DNA of 64,000 nt from Mesobacillus persicus (GCF_900109925.1 NZ_FOBW01000011.1:62001-126000); one strand, 5' to 3'. Positions 16,944-27,336 are shown, counted from the stretch's first letter. Made by a program: numbers and translations. Notes: generated by a model from the letters alone, not told the origin.

Positions 16944-17921
16944 TTAGTATGTTAAAACCTTTTTAGCGGTTTCGATTACATCCTTATAGTTTGGAAGCCA
17001 TACTGTTTCTGCTTGTGGGAATGGGAATACAGTGTCAGGTGCTGCCACACGCAGTACTGGTGCTTCCAGGCTTAAAATTGCGCGGTCATTGATTTCTGCT
17101 ACAACGTTAGCAGCAACGCCCGCTTGTTTTTGCGCCTCTTGAACAACAATTGCACGGCCAGTTTTTTCAACAGATGGAATGATTGTTTCCAAATCCAATG
17201 GACTTACTGTTCGTAAATCAATAACTTCTACAGAATAACCTTCTTTTTCCAGCTCTTCTGCTGCTTTTAATGATTCATGAACCATTGCGCCGTAAGTAAC
17301 AATTGTTAAATCTGTACCTTCACGCTTCACGTCTGCTTTGCCTAGAGGAATCGTATACTCTCCTTCAGGCACTTCTTGACGGAATGAACGATATAGTTTC
17401 ATATGCTCAAGGAAAACGACTGTATCATTATCACGAATAGACGAAATGAGAAGCCCTTTCGCATCGTAAGGAGTTGACGGAATTACAACCTTAACTCCAG
17501 GTGTTTGCGCCATAAGTCCTTCTAAACTATCCGCATGCATATCTGGAGTATGTACTCCTCCTCCAAATGGAGAACGAATCGTCACAGGAGAAGTATATCT
17601 GCCACCAGAACGGTAGCGCATACGTGCTAATTGACCGGCAATCGAATCAAATACTTCAAATACAAATCCAAAAAATTGAATTTCTGGTACTGGACGGAAT
17701 CCTTGTAAAGCAAGACCGACTGCTAGACCACCGATTCCAGACTCCGCAAGTGGCGTATCAAATACGCGGTCTTCGCCGAATTCTTTTTGAAGGCCTTCAG
17801 TTGCACGGAACACGCCACCATTTACGCCCACATCCTCACCGAAGACTAGTACGTTCGGGTCTTTACCCATTTCTGTGCGCAGTGCATCAGTAATTGCTTG
17901 AATCATTGTCATTTGCGCCAT
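16944..17921 (-). CDS. pdhB: Pyruvate dehydrogenase E1 beta subunit
   Basis: Transketolase-like beta subunit, 325 residues, that forms the E1 heterotetramer with PdhA and decarboxylates pyruvate using thiamine diphosphate. Typical features: [50 protein letters not shown], and the C-terminal transketolase domain with [15 protein letters not shown]. It starts 3 nt downstream of the pdhA stop, with an AAAGGAG inside pdhA, indicating translational coupling. Confidence 0.97.
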   Translation of the reverse strand: MAQMTMIQAITDALRTEMGKDPNVLVFGEDVGVNGGVFRATEGLQKEFGEDRVFDTPLAESGIGGLAVGLALQGFRPVPEIQFFGFVFEVFDSIAGQLARMRYRSGGRYTSPVTIRSPFGGGVHTPDMHADSLEGLMAQTPGVKVVIPSTPYDAKGLLISSIRDNDTVVFLEHMKLYRSFRQEVPEGEYTIPLGKADVKREGTDLTIVTYGAMVHESLKAAEELEKEGYSVEVIDLRTVSPLDLETIIPSVEKTGRAIVVQEAQKQAGVAANVVAEINDRAILSLEAPVLRVAAPDTVFPFPQAETVWLPNYKDVIETAKKVLTY

Positions 17922-17924
17922 GGC

Positions 17925-19040
<1,116 letters not shown>

Positions 19041-19574
19041 CTATCGTCACCTCTTCCTTTCTTATACACAAATTAATTATTATCCATAATAGAGTACCCA
19101 AAAGCAGGTGAAACTTCCCTTTTCTTGAGTTGAAAATACTTTTCAATCGCGTTTATCTAGAGAATGGCTGTTAAAGTAACTAGAATGATGAAGGATATCT
19201 CCTCATTGCATACAGCATTATGTAGTTTTCCCATTGCTTGAGGTTCGAAAACATATCATTTCTCAAAAAGATATTCCGAATCTGTACTAACAGTTTACTT
19301 CACCTAACTAATACAATCAACTCTTACAAACAACAGTTTACACTAGAGCAAAAGAATCCGTCAAATACTATGTTTAACATTCTATTGAGTTTTGCACCCT
19401 AAAGTTTAAATCGCACCAAAATAAACTGTACTATAAAAATAAATAAACTGTACCATAACATCTGGTTAGAAAATAAATAATCAACCCAATATTGTTTTAG
19501 CAATAAAATAAAAAAGCGGGTTATCCGTATTGGATATCACCCGCTTTTAATTTAACCTTAAGTTAATGACATGC
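19041..19574. other. Non-coding upstream region of pdhA with a small motif cluster
   Basis: No credible gene. It contains two 18-nt direct repeats starting at 19419 and 19441 (17/18 identical, 22 bp apart) with the core ATAAACTGTAC, and the core in inverse orientation (ACAGTTTAC) at 19290-19298 and 19333-19341. I could not assign a confident -35/-10 for pdhA. The ykyA terminator occupies the left-strand end. Confidence 0.5.
19512..19548 (-). terminator. Terminator of ykyA
   Basis: Stem AAAAGCGGGT / ACCCGCTTTT with an inner ATCC/GGAT pair, 26 nt below the ykyA stop, with T-rich sequence on the minus strand. Confidence 0.78.
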
Positions 19575-20249
19575 TTATTTTGCAATGTTCGTTTCGACCT
19601 TTAAACCTGCAGCTTGGTAAAATTGATACTTCTTTTCATTATATTCGTCCGTCAATTGATTGAAATGATCATTTGCACTTAAAACCTCTTCATATGCAGC
19701 ATTTACCTTTTCAATTTGTTCTCCTAATTGATCAACTGTTACTTCTTCGTTTTTAAACATATTATATAATTCAATGTCATAACCAAGACCAGCCACGTAA
19801 CTTTCGTATAATTTCCCATGCGTGCTATAGCGTTCTTGCATAAGATCATGAAGCCCTTTTGCCTGATCTTTTAATTGTGGGTCATCAATTTTTGCATAAA
19901 TTTCAGGTACTTGTTTAAATTCCGCCTGCGACTCCTCGATACTTTGACGCTCTATATCAAGAAGTTCATTTCTTTTCTTCGATATCGAAATGGCCTCGTC
20001 CGCTAGTTGAACAACTTTGTCATATTCTTGCAGATTCATTTCAATGATTTGACCATACAATTCCTTTTCTTGTTTTTCAAGTTCCACTAGCGGCTTTTGC
20101 TGTTCTTCAAATGTTTTTTCAATTTCCACGACTGTTTCTAGTTTTTCAAACATTTCTTCAGCTGGACTTTGCCGATTCAGGCAACCTGAGAAAAGTAAAG
20201 TTCCACCTACAATTAAGAAGATTAGAATAACATTGCGTAATTTTAACAA
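19575..20249 (-). CDS. ykyA: YkyA-type cell-wall-associated lipoprotein
   Basis: Lipoprotein of 224 residues: signal peptide with lipobox LLFSGC (Cys about residue 23), then an almost entirely helical, Glu/Lys/Gln-rich coiled-coil body (about residues 35-215). It matches the YkyA putative cell-wall binding lipoprotein family by size and by position between the pdh operon and def. The start is TTG 20249 behind GGAGGAGG. Exact role unknown; it is outside the membrane. Confidence 0.82.
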   Translation of the reverse strand: MLKLRNVILIFLIVGGTLLFSGCLNRQSPAEEMFEKLETVVEIEKTFEEQQKPLVELEKQEKELYGQIIEMNLQEYDKVVQLADEAISISKKRNELLDIERQSIEESQAEFKQVPEIYAKIDDPQLKDQAKGLHDLMQERYSTHGKLYESYVAGLGYDIELYNMFKNEEVTVDQLGEQIEKVNAAYEEVLSANDHFNQLTDEYNEKKYQFYQAAGLKVETNIAK

Positions 20250-20362
20250 AGTACTACCTCCTCCAATGCATCATGCGAATATCTCCATTTTACAATTAGA
20301 TTCCATCTTGCTCTACAGTAAATATAAATATCAAAAAAAGGGAGATATAGGCCAATATCTAT

Positions 20363-20389
20363 ACACTTTGTTTATTTAATCATAGGTTA
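20363..20389 (+). promoter_or_regulatory. Candidate SigK promoter of the YjcZ-like gene
   Basis: -10 CATAGGTTA (20381-20389) fits the SigK pattern CATANNNTA, with a minimal -35 AC at 20363-20364 and a 16-nt spacer. The mother-cell assignment fits a YjcZ-type sporulation product. Confidence 0.5.
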
Positions 20390-20435
20390 TAGTAAACACC
20401 CTTTAAAAGAAAGGGAATTTAAAGGAGGTTTCAAT

Positions 20436-20561
20436 ATGTTTGGTTGTGGATATGGTTACCCAGCTGCACCTACTACAGGATATGGTTATGGTGGAGGATT
20501 TGCGCTAATCGTAGTGCTATTCATCCTTCTAATCATTGTCGGAGCTGCTTACTGGCACTAA
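20436..20561 (+). CDS. YjcZ-family sporulation peptide
   Basis: A 41-residue peptide: a Gly/Tyr-rich head ([20 protein letters not shown]) followed by a single transmembrane helix and the C-terminal AYWH. This head-plus-helix pattern is diagnostic of the YjcZ family of small sporulation membrane proteins, which occur as many paralogues in Bacillus. It has a near-perfect AAAGGAGG site, a SigK-like promoter and its own terminator 10 nt downstream. Confidence 0.9.
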   Translation: MFGCGYGYPAAPTTGYGYGGGFALIVVLFILLIIVGAAYWH

Positions 20562-20570
20562 GAAACAGGA

Positions 20571-20600
20571 GGAAGATGCAAAGCATCTTCCTTTCTTTTC
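20571..20600 (+). terminator. Terminator of the YjcZ-like gene
   Basis: Perfect 9-bp stem GGAAGATGC / GCATCTTCC with an AAA loop followed by TTTCTTTTCT. Confidence 0.9.
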
Positions 20601-20711
20601 TCCTTCATTATTAATCAGAATGTTGTTCATATTAACTTTTCCGCACACATTTGATAAACTATGATTAACCGGTATTAAAACCAAATTACATATCATAGAG
20701 GTGACCTAAAG

Positions 20712-21266
20712 ATGTTAACCATGGATAACATCGTTCGGGATGGACACCCTTCCCTACGAAGAGTAGCTGATGAGGTTTCCATTCCTGCTTCGGAAGAAGA
20801 TAAATTGGTGCTAAACCAAATGTTCGAATTTGTCTTAAACAGCCAAAACCCTGAAATTGCTGAAAAATATGGACTTCGCCCAGGAATTGGTCTGGCTGCA
20901 CCACAAATTAATATTTCAAAAAGAATGATTGCCATTCATGTTCATGATGAAAAAGGAGAGCTTATTAGCTACGCCCTCTTTAATCCTAAGATTGTTAGCC
21001 ATTCCGTTGAACGCTCCTACCTTTCTTCCGGAGAAGGCTGTTTGTCAGTAGATGAAGCAATTCCAGGGTTTGTTCCTAGGTATGCACGCATTACTGTTAA
21101 AGGCATTAACATTGATGGGGACGAGGTAAAGATCCGACTAAAGGGTCTACCTGCAATAGTGTTCCAACATGAGATCGATCATCTGAATGGAATCATGTTT
21201 TATGATCATATCAACAAGAATGACCCATTTGCTGAAATAGAAAATGCAGTTGCAATTAATCGTTAA
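20712..21266 (+). CDS. def: Peptide deformylase
   Basis: Metal-dependent enzyme that removes the N-formyl group from nascent proteins, 184 residues (type II, Gram-positive). All three signature motifs are present: GIGLAAPQ (about residues 59-66), EGCLSV (about 110-115, metal-binding Cys) and QHEIDHLNG (about 153-161, two His ligands and the catalytic Glu). It starts at ATG after GAGGTGA and has a terminator at 21278-21310. The position corresponds to B. subtilis ykrB/defB. Confidence 0.96.
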   Translation: MLTMDNIVRDGHPSLRRVADEVSIPASEEDKLVLNQMFEFVLNSQNPEIAEKYGLRPGIGLAAPQINISKRMIAIHVHDEKGELISYALFNPKIVSHSVERSYLSSGEGCLSVDEAIPGFVPRYARITVKGINIDGDEVKIRLKGLPAIVFQHEIDHLNGIMFYDHINKNDPFAEIENAVAINR

Positions 21267-21277
21267 TTCACATACCA

Positions 21278-21310
21278 AGGCCAGCCTACGACGCAAGAAT
21301 AGGCTGGCCT
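21278..21310 (+). terminator. Probable terminator of def
   Basis: Perfect 11-bp stem AGGCCAGCCTA / TAGGCTGGCCT with an 11-nt loop; the following U-tract is weak (AATTAAATAG). Confidence 0.65.
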
Positions 21311-21497
21311 AATTAAATAGTACTAACAATCGTTAAGATTATATTTTTACGACTCTCTACTCCTGTATTTTTCCAATCTTATCCATGAGGAAATAGAAGA
21401 TTATTACATATAATAATAAAAAAGGTGTCCAAATCTTCCTGCCCGCTTTCACTTTGGACAAGGATAGGATAAAATAAAGGTAAGGAGTTGATCCACA

Positions 21498-21569
21498 ATG
21501 TTAAAGAAGCTAAGACGTAGGCTTTTAAGACAGTGGAAAGATATGCTACGAAAAAAAACAATCGCTTAA
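21498..21569 (+). CDS. Putative 23-residue basic microprotein
   Basis: A short frame, MLKKLRRRLLRQWKDMLRKK plus TIA, with ten Arg/Lys and one Asp: a strongly cationic, amphipathic-helix-like peptide. An AAGGAG ribosome site lies 10-12 nt before the ATG, and a hairpin with arms GCCCTTC / GAAGGGC follows 10 nt after the stop. Upstream is an inverted repeat TGTCCAAA (21426-21433) / TTTGGACA (21453-21460). The unit is self-contained between def and rpoY. I do not recognise the peptide; conservation would decide whether it is real. Confidence 0.45.
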   Translation: MLKKLRRRLLRQWKDMLRKKTIA

Positions 21570-21576
21570 TAAATTT

Positions 21577-21603
21577 GGGCCCTTCAAAACTTGCGAAGGG
21601 CTC
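21577..21603 (+). terminator. Hairpin after the 23-residue frame
   Basis: Stem GCCCTTC (21579-21585) / GAAGGGC (21595-21601) with a moderately T-rich downstream stretch. Confidence 0.6.
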
Positions 21604-21728
21604 CTTGCTTATTGTACATTGGTAAAAGCGAAATGAACGGTAATTAGTATTCCCCTTAAAAACGTATGAAAAAATGCTAATTTTTTATATAATAGAAAAA
21701 GTCATGTTGAATAAGGAGAGAGAGTTAT

Positions 21729-21941
21729 ATGATTTTTAAAGTTTATTACCAGGAAAAAATTACGGAAACGCCTGTTAGAGAAAACACGAAGACGTTATAT
21801 GTTGAGGCTGATTCCGAAAGAGATGTTAGAAAAAAACTTTCTGATCGCCCCTATAATATTGAATTTGTACAGGCAGTAGAGGGGCAGCACCTTGAGTACG
21901 AGCGCCAGAAAGAATATTTTGAAGTATTGGAGATTGAGTAA
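21729..21941 (+). CDS. rpoY: RNA polymerase epsilon subunit
   Basis: A 70-residue accessory subunit of Firmicute RNA polymerase: [20 protein letters not shown], then the [13 protein letters not shown] and YEVLEIE-type end (EYFEVLEIE). It was formerly YkzG. It starts after a GGAGAGAG site and is 3 nt upstream of rnjA, the same pairing as in B. subtilis, so the two are translated from one mRNA. Confidence 0.94.
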   Translation: MIFKVYYQEKITETPVRENTKTLYVEADSERDVRKKLSDRPYNIEFVQAVEGQHLEYERQKEYFEVLEIE

Positions 21942-21944
21942 TTT

Positions 21945-23612
21945 ATGAAATTTGTTAAAAATGACCAAACAGCCGTTTTTGCCCTTGGCGGACTGGGCGA
22001 AATCGGCAAGAACACCTATGGCGTCCAATTCCAGGACGAAATAATCCTTATTGATGCAGGGATTAAATTTCCAGAGGATGAATTGCTAGGAATTGATTAT
22101 GTTATTCCCGACTATTCATATCTTGTAAAAAATGAAGATAAGATTAAGGGGTTATTTATTACACATGGTCACGAGGACCATATTGGCGGAATCCCTTATC
22201 TTCTTAAGCAAATCAATATTCCAATATACGGCGGAAAGCTCGCTCTTGGTCTTTTACGGAATAAACTTGAGGAACACGGCTTACTTAGACAGACAAAACT
22301 GATTGAAATCAAGGAAGATGACATTATCAAATTCAGAAAAACATCTGTTACTTTCTTCCGAACTACTCACAGTATTCCTGATTCCTATGGAATTGTTGTT
22401 AAAACACCTCCTGGACAAATTGTTCATACTGGGGATTTTAAGTTTGACTTTACTCCGGTTGGAGAGCCAGCAAACTTAACAAAAATGGCTGAAATAGGTA
22501 AAGATGGAGTCCTATGTCTTCTTTCCGATAGTACAAACGCGGAAGTCCCTGATTTCACAATGTCAGAAAGACGCGTTGGTGAAAGTATTGATGATATCTT
22601 CCGTAAAGTTGACGGACGTGTGATTTTTGCTACCTTTGCTTCGAATATACACCGACTACAACAAGTGACAGAAGCAGCTGTTGCTAACGGTAGAAAGGTA
22701 GCAGTGTTCGGCCGAAGTATGGAAGCGGCCATTTCCATCGGATTAGATTTAGGCTATATTCGTGCTCCTAAGGATACATTCATTGAGACACAGCAAATTA
22801 ATCGCCTTCCAGCTAATCAGGTAACCATCCTATGTACTGGTAGCCAAGGAGAACCAATGGCCGCCTTGTCAAGAATTGCAAACGGTACTCACCGACAGAT
22901 TCAAATTATCCCTGGAGATACAGTGGTATTCTCTTCTTCGCCTATCCCAGGTAATACTCTTAGCGTAAACAGAACAATCAATATGCTTTCTCGTGCAGGG
23001 GCAGAAGTGATTCACGGAAAATTAAGCGATATTCATACCTCTGGACATGGTGGACAGGAAGAGCAGAAACTTATGCTTCGCCTTATTAAGCCAAAATTCT
23101 TTATGCCAATTCATGGTGAATTCAGGATGCAAAAAGTTCACGCCAAACTTGCTGTTGACTGTGGCGTGCCTAATGAACATTGCTTCATTATGGACAATGG
23201 TGAAGTCTTAGCTCTTAGTGAAAATGAAGCGCAAGTTGCAGGAAAGATTCCATCTGGTTCGGTTTACATTGATGGAAGTGGAATCGGCGACATTGGGAAC
23301 ATCGTCCTTCGAGACCGCAGAATCCTTTCAGAAGAGGGCCTTGTCGTTGTAGTTGTCAGCATTAATATGAAGGATTTCAAAATCTCTGCTGGACCTGACT
23401 TGATTTCTCGAGGCTTTGTATATATGAGAGAATCTGGAGATTTAATCAACGATGCTCAAAGCCTTATCTCTAAGCATCTAAACAAGGTTATGGAACGGAG
23501 AACAACGCAGTGGTCAGAGATAAAAAATGAAATCACTGATACACTTGCACCTTTCCTATATGAAAAGACTAAACGCCGTCCGATGATTTTGCCAATCATC
23601 ATGGAAGTGTAA
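21945..23612 (+). CDS. rnjA: Ribonuclease J1
   Basis: Metallo-beta-lactamase/beta-CASP ribonuclease of 555 residues with 5'-3' exonuclease and endonuclease activity; central to mRNA turnover and rRNA maturation in Bacillus. The metal-binding motif is [11 protein letters not shown] (about residues 72-82), with further ligands in [18 protein letters not shown] and a beta-CASP segment STNAEVPD. It is coupled to rpoY. SR1P/GapA is reported to interact with this enzyme in B. subtilis. A long family-1 repeat begins at its stop codon. Confidence 0.97.
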   Translation: MKFVKNDQTAVFALGGLGEIGKNTYGVQFQDEIILIDAGIKFPEDELLGIDYVIPDYSYLVKNEDKIKGLFITHGHEDHIGGIPYLLKQINIPIYGGKLALGLLRNKLEEHGLLRQTKLIEIKEDDIIKFRKTSVTFFRTTHSIPDSYGIVVKTPPGQIVHTGDFKFDFTPVGEPANLTKMAEIGKDGVLCLLSDSTNAEVPDFTMSERRVGESIDDIFRKVDGRVIFATFASNIHRLQQVTEAAVANGRKVAVFGRSMEAAISIGLDLGYIRAPKDTFIETQQINRLPANQVTILCTGSQGEPMAALSRIANGTHRQIQIIPGDTVVFSSSPIPGNTLSVNRTINMLSRAGAEVIHGKLSDIHTSGHGGQEEQKLMLRLIKPKFFMPIHGEFRMQKVHAKLAVDCGVPNEHCFIMDNGEVLALSENEAQVAGKIPSGSVYIDGSGIGDIGNIVLRDRRILSEEGLVVVVVSINMKDFKISAGPDLISRGFVYMRESGDLINDAQSLISKHLNKVMERRTTQWSEIKNEITDTLAPFLYEKTKRRPMILPIIMEV

Positions 23613-23849
23613 TAAGAAAAGCGCAAGCGCCCTGTTCAGCGGCGTATGGCCTGGAGCGCTCCAACTGAGATAAGATTTTTCTTAGGGCTTTAGCCCTTAG
23701 AAAAATCAATCGGGTTCTTACGGGCAGTTGAGAAGCTACTGCCCGTTAGAACGCGGCAAAGGAAACACGAAGAGCGTTAGCGATTCGATGTTGACTTATC
23801 GTAGGGCGGAGAGCGAAGGACACTAGCCGCTAGGGCGCTGGAGCTGGAC
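23613..23849 (+). repeat. Structured interspersed repeat, family 1, long form (copy R4)
   Basis: A 237-bp element starting directly at the rnjA stop codon with the same first bases as R1 at ylaI. It equals R1 plus an 86-bp internal block. That block holds two long hairpins: 23674-23707 (15-bp arms with one T-T mismatch, loop TTTA) and 23714-23752 (15-bp arms, one T-T mismatch, 9-nt loop). It sits between the convergent genes rnjA and ktrC. Confidence 0.88.
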
Positions 23850-23891
23850 ATTTATATAGGTCAAAACTTTTATACTTTTTTATCTTTGCAC

Positions 23892-23928
23892 AAAGAGCCT
23901 ACTGTCAATAAATGACAGTAGGCTCTTT
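23892..23928. terminator. Terminator downstream of ktrC and the repeat
   Basis: Perfect stem AAAGAGCCTACTGTCA / TGACAGTAGGCTCTTT with a 5-nt loop and a T-run on the plus strand and A-run context on the other. Confidence 0.88.
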
Positions 23929-23976
23929 TTATAGATTGCTTCTTAGAACTTAAGCCTAATTACGCAAGACAAGTTT

Positions 23977-24633
23977 TTATAATGCTTTCCTTTCAAAGCG
24001 GCTAATATCTGAATCAGCGCCTATGATGATAAGGATATCACCTGAATGAATAATCTCATTTGCTTGTGGTGAAACCAGAATATCATTCCCTCTTTTTATC
24101 GCTACGATATTAATTCCATATTTAGCCCGAATATTTAAATCAATGATTGAATGTCCACTAAGTTTATTACTCGCAACAATCTCAGCTATACTATGTTCAT
24201 CGGATAATTCTAAGTAATCTAGCACATTATTTGAAACGATATTATGAGCAATACGTCTGCCCATATCCCGTTCTGGATGAACAATAATATCAGCACCTAT
24301 TTTACGTAATACTTTTTCATGGTAATCATTTTGAGCCTTTACGGTAATTTTACTAACTCCAAGTTCCTTAAGGATAAGTGTGGTTAGAATGCTCGCCTGG
24401 ATATCATCCCCGATAGCAACAATGACATGATCAAAATTACGGATTCCGATTTCTTTAAGTACTTTTTCTTCCGTTGTATCCGCACATACTGCGTGCGAAG
24501 CAATTGCTGCATATTTATTTATACGTTCTTCCTTATGATCAATGGCTAACACTTGCATTCCCAACTCCGCAAGTTCCCGGCAAATACTTCCGCCAAATCG
24601 CCCAAGACCAATAACGGCAAATTCTTTTTTCAT
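23977..24633 (-). CDS. ktrC: Potassium uptake regulatory protein KtrC
   Basis: Cytoplasmic gating subunit of the Ktr potassium channel, 218 residues. An N-terminal RCK_N/Rossmann domain (FAVIGLGRFGGSICREL, dinucleotide- or ATP-binding; acidic residue in LAIDHKEERI) is followed by an RCK_C domain (about residues 135-218) that in KtrC binds c-di-AMP. It pairs with the membrane subunit KtrD, which is also in this window (61.6 kb). Start at ATG 24633, 8 nt after GGGGGAG; the longer frame from 24657 overlaps that site. Confidence 0.93.
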   Translation of the reverse strand: MKKEFAVIGLGRFGGSICRELAELGMQVLAIDHKEERINKYAAIASHAVCADTTEEKVLKEIGIRNFDHVIVAIGDDIQASILTTLILKELGVSKITVKAQNDYHEKVLRKIGADIIVHPERDMGRRIAHNIVSNNVLDYLELSDEHSIAEIVASNKLSGHSIIDLNIRAKYGINIVAIKRGNDILVSPQANEIIHSGDILIIIGADSDISRFERKAL

Positions 24634-24707
24634 TGTAAGTGCTCCCCCTAAAATCAATCCTTCTCAAACATTGTAGCATAATTATTACATCAATTATTGA
24701 TTGAATT

Positions 24708-25640
24708 TTACTCCTTATATTTTCGTTTCCTTTTCTTTAAAAACCATAGGAATGTTCCAAACACCATACCGATGATTAGCAGGATAGGTAAATTTCCCGC
24801 AATGACAACAATCAAGCCTGAAAAGAAGGAAAGAAGGAAATTAAGATTGGCTACAAGCTGTTTTTTTACCTTTTGCCATGTGTTTAGATTTTCATTATCA
24901 ATGCCAGGAACAAGAATATCCGTTTCTTCCATTGAAACCGTTACCGTTGAGAAGGAAGTTTGATTTTCTAAGTACTTCATTCTCCCTGTAAGTTGCTCGA
25001 TCTCAACTTGGACTTTAGCTAACTCAGATGAGATCTTCAAGAGATCCTCTGTTTTCTCAGCATCCTCCATAAAACTAAGCAATCTTGCTTCAACCGCTTT
25101 TTTTGATCGATGCCTAGACTCTAGGTCAACATACTCCTCCGTCACATCCTGCCCACTGACATGTCTATTTGTCACATCAGCTGCTACATTCTCCGCATCA
25201 TGCAAGAAAGTCGAGAACTGTTTTTGAGGAATTCTAAAGGTCATCATTCCACTTAGTTGTTCGTTTTCATATCTATTTGTACTCGATTCAACAAGATAGC
25301 CTCCATATTCTATCGCTCTCTTTTCTAGCTCTTTTTGTGCATTTGAAAAATTTTTTACCCTTAGGTGTAACTCAGCATTGTAAATAACCATGCGCTCGGT
25401 TGAATTGGTCATCGTTTCTCCGGCCTGGTCTTGAGGTTGTTCCCCCACGTCCTGTTGCTCTGTACCATTCTCTAATTGGCTATCTGTTAAGCTCAACGAC
25501 CTATCTTCGCTAACTTTCTCCTCAGTTCCCCCGATTTCTTCTGATTGGCTATACTCAGCGTCCTGCTGTCCGCTACAACCATATAGAAATAAACCTACAA
25601 TAATTATAGATAAACAGAGCCATCTCCTAGTTCTCATCAT
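24708..25640 (-). CDS. DUF4349 lipoprotein
   Basis: Lipoprotein of about 310 residues: signal peptide with lipobox FLYGC (Cys about residue 22), an acidic Gln/Glu-rich spacer, then the DUF4349 domain with the characteristic MVIYNAELHLRVKNF, VTEEYVDLESRHRSKKAVE and a coiled-coil segment, a C-terminal transmembrane helix (about residues 280-300) and a basic end KKRKRKYKE. It is thus anchored at both ends. Function unknown; family members have been proposed to bind envelope components. Confidence 0.82.
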   Translation of the reverse strand: MMRTRRWLCLSIIIVGLFLYGCSGQQDAEYSQSEEIGGTEEKVSEDRSLSLTDSQLENGTEQQDVGEQPQDQAGETMTNSTERMVIYNAELHLRVKNFSNAQKELEKRAIEYGGYLVESSTNRYENEQLSGMMTFRIPQKQFSTFLHDAENVAADVTNRHVSGQDVTEEYVDLESRHRSKKAVEARLLSFMEDAEKTEDLLKISSELAKVQVEIEQLTGRMKYLENQTSFSTVTVSMEETDILVPGIDNENLNTWQKVKKQLVANLNFLLSFFSGLIVVIAGNLPILLIIGMVFGTFLWFLKKRKRKYKE

Positions 25641-25774
25641 ACCCCTCCACTCTCTTTATTCTATTTGACGAGAACGAATGTAAATGGTTACGAGTTCCTG
25701 TAATTCCACTTCCTAGGCTTTCTTATAACACGCTAACTCAGAAGTCCTGATGAGACAATTCAGCATCGTTTTCT

Positions 25775-25961
25775 AATAAAAGGAGAAATTCCTCTTATTT
25801 AGAAAAAAGCACTGAAAATAGTTAAAATAGAAGGAAATACTACCGCTATTGACTCAAAAAAACGAGAATATCGGTTATTTTGCATTGCTTAACGGGAAAT
25901 TCTCCCCTTAACCCCCCTGGACCAAGTTCTATCTGCAGTTTAACGGGAAAATTTCCGCTAA
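25775..25961 (-). repeat. Palindrome-array repeat, family 2 (copy 3, inverted)
   Basis: Minus-strand copy of a four-hairpin array; hairpins in plus coordinates are H1 25941-25961, H2 25890-25910, H3 25826-25850 and H4 25775-25799. Each centres on a GGAAATTT- or GGGAATTT-like core. It lacks the terminator and 3' extension seen in the copies at 38.2 and 47.9 kb. It lies downstream of the dapL terminator. No gene in this 493-nt gap. Confidence 0.75.
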
Positions 25962-26045
25962 TTAAAATTTTTCTTGCAAGAAAAATTGTATATCAAATTT
26001 TATTTTCTCTATATTGATCCAACCAAATGGCTTTACACCAATAAA

Positions 26046-26086
26046 AAAATGAGTGTCATTCTCAAATGTGAATTGACACTCATTTT
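26046..26086 (-). terminator. Terminator of dapL
   Basis: Perfect 13-bp stem AAAATGAGTGTCA / TGACACTCATTTT with a 15-nt loop; the minus strand continues with a T-run. Confidence 0.85.
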
Positions 26087-26133
26087 GACTTACATGTATA
26101 TTCTGCTATTTATATCCTCTGGTAATCAAATAG

Positions 26134-27261
26134 TTAACTGTCGTTTGTTCCTTTGAATTCAATATATCTACTAAGTAGCGAAATTGCTGTTTCAATCGCC
26201 CCTTCATCTGGTGTAAGCTTTGAATGGTGTAAACCATATTCTGAGCCTACCCCTAGCCAAAACATCAAACCAGGAATCTCCTTTAACATGTACCCAAAAT
26301 CCTCACCAGTCATGGCTTCTTTGCACTCAACCACTTGAACTTTATCAAGTTGCTCAGCAAACTCCATAAACTCCCTTGTAAGGGTAGCATCATTAAAGAC
26401 CTGATGATACATCGCACCGAAATCGACTGTGACTTCACACTCGTAGCCAACCTCTATTCCTTTCACAAGTGCTAGTAGACGCTTCTTAACCTTTGCCATC
26501 GACTCAGGCGACAGAGTACGAATGGTCCCTTCAATTCTCGCCTTTTCAGCAATAATATTTTGGACGGTACCTCCAGTCATCTTGCCGACTGTCACTACTG
26601 CACTGTCTAACGGATCGACATTCCTAGAAACAATGGATTGTAGCTGAGTCACAAGATTACAAGCAGCAATAATCATGTCGTTTGTATTATGGGGGTAAGC
26701 AGCGTGACCACCCTTCCCCTTCAAGTCGATAAATAACTCTGAAGTATTGGCGAATAATAATCCTTCTTTTGTCGCAATCGTACCCACAGGATATTCAGGC
26801 GCGACGTGCAAAGCCAACACCATGTCAGGCTTCCACTCTTGCATAATGTCGGTCTTTAACATCGGTTCCGCTCCACCAGGTCCCTCCTCAGCAGGCTGAA
26901 ACATAAAAAGAAGGTCATCCGATATCGGATTTTCCGTAAAATATGTAATCAATCCTAAAGCAATACTCATGTGAAAATCATGCCCGCATGCATGCATATT
27001 TCCTACATGCTCTGACTGAAATTTATACCCCGTTTCCTCGGTGATTGGCAGCCCGTCAATATCCGCTCGGTATCCAATCACTTTTCGAGGTGACTGCCCG
27101 TTTATTTTCACAAATATACCAGTTTTCCAGGTCTTAATCTCTAGATTGGCTTGAGGGAGAGTACTTAGGTAATCTAATAAATATTTCTGGGTTTTAAATT
27201 CTTGAAATCCAAGCTCAGGGATTCTATGGAGATCACGTCTTACTTTTATAAATCTTTCCAC
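26134..27261 (-). CDS. dapL: N-acetyl-LL-diaminopimelate deacetylase
   Basis: M20-family metallohydrolase of 375 residues, matching YkuR. It removes the acetyl group from N-acetyl-LL-diaminopimelate in the acetyl branch of lysine/peptidoglycan precursor synthesis. Metal-binding motifs: [24 protein letters not shown] and [13 protein letters not shown], with a late GLHHSK His. The start is GTG 27261, 7 nt after GGGAGG; the frame open to 27333 overlaps an upstream hairpin. It follows dapH across a 75-nt gap with a terminator-like stem. The deacetylase and amidohydrolase families overlap, but the dapH neighbour settles the role. Confidence 0.9.
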   Translation of the reverse strand: MERFIKVRRDLHRIPELGFQEFKTQKYLLDYLSTLPQANLEIKTWKTGIFVKINGQSPRKVIGYRADIDGLPITEETGYKFQSEHVGNMHACGHDFHMSIALGLITYFTENPISDDLLFMFQPAEEGPGGAEPMLKTDIMQEWKPDMVLALHVAPEYPVGTIATKEGLLFANTSELFIDLKGKGGHAAYPHNTNDMIIAACNLVTQLQSIVSRNVDPLDSAVVTVGKMTGGTVQNIIAEKARIEGTIRTLSPESMAKVKKRLLALVKGIEVGYECEVTVDFGAMYHQVFNDATLTREFMEFAEQLDKVQVVECKEAMTGEDFGYMLKEIPGLMFWLGVGSEYGLHHSKLTPDEGAIETAISLLSRYIEFKGTNDS

Positions 27262-27294
27262 TAATTTGCCTCCCTTAATAAAATTAGATAAAAC

Positions 27295-27321
27295 GAAAGC
27301 GTGGATTACATCCACGCTTTC
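27295..27321 (-). terminator. Terminator-like hairpin between dapH and dapL
   Basis: Perfect 11-bp stem GAAAGCGTGGA / TCCACGCTTTC with a 5-nt loop; the minus strand continues GTTTTATC. It may attenuate read-through into dapL. Confidence 0.65.
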
Positions 27322-27336
27322 CACCATTTTCAATAA

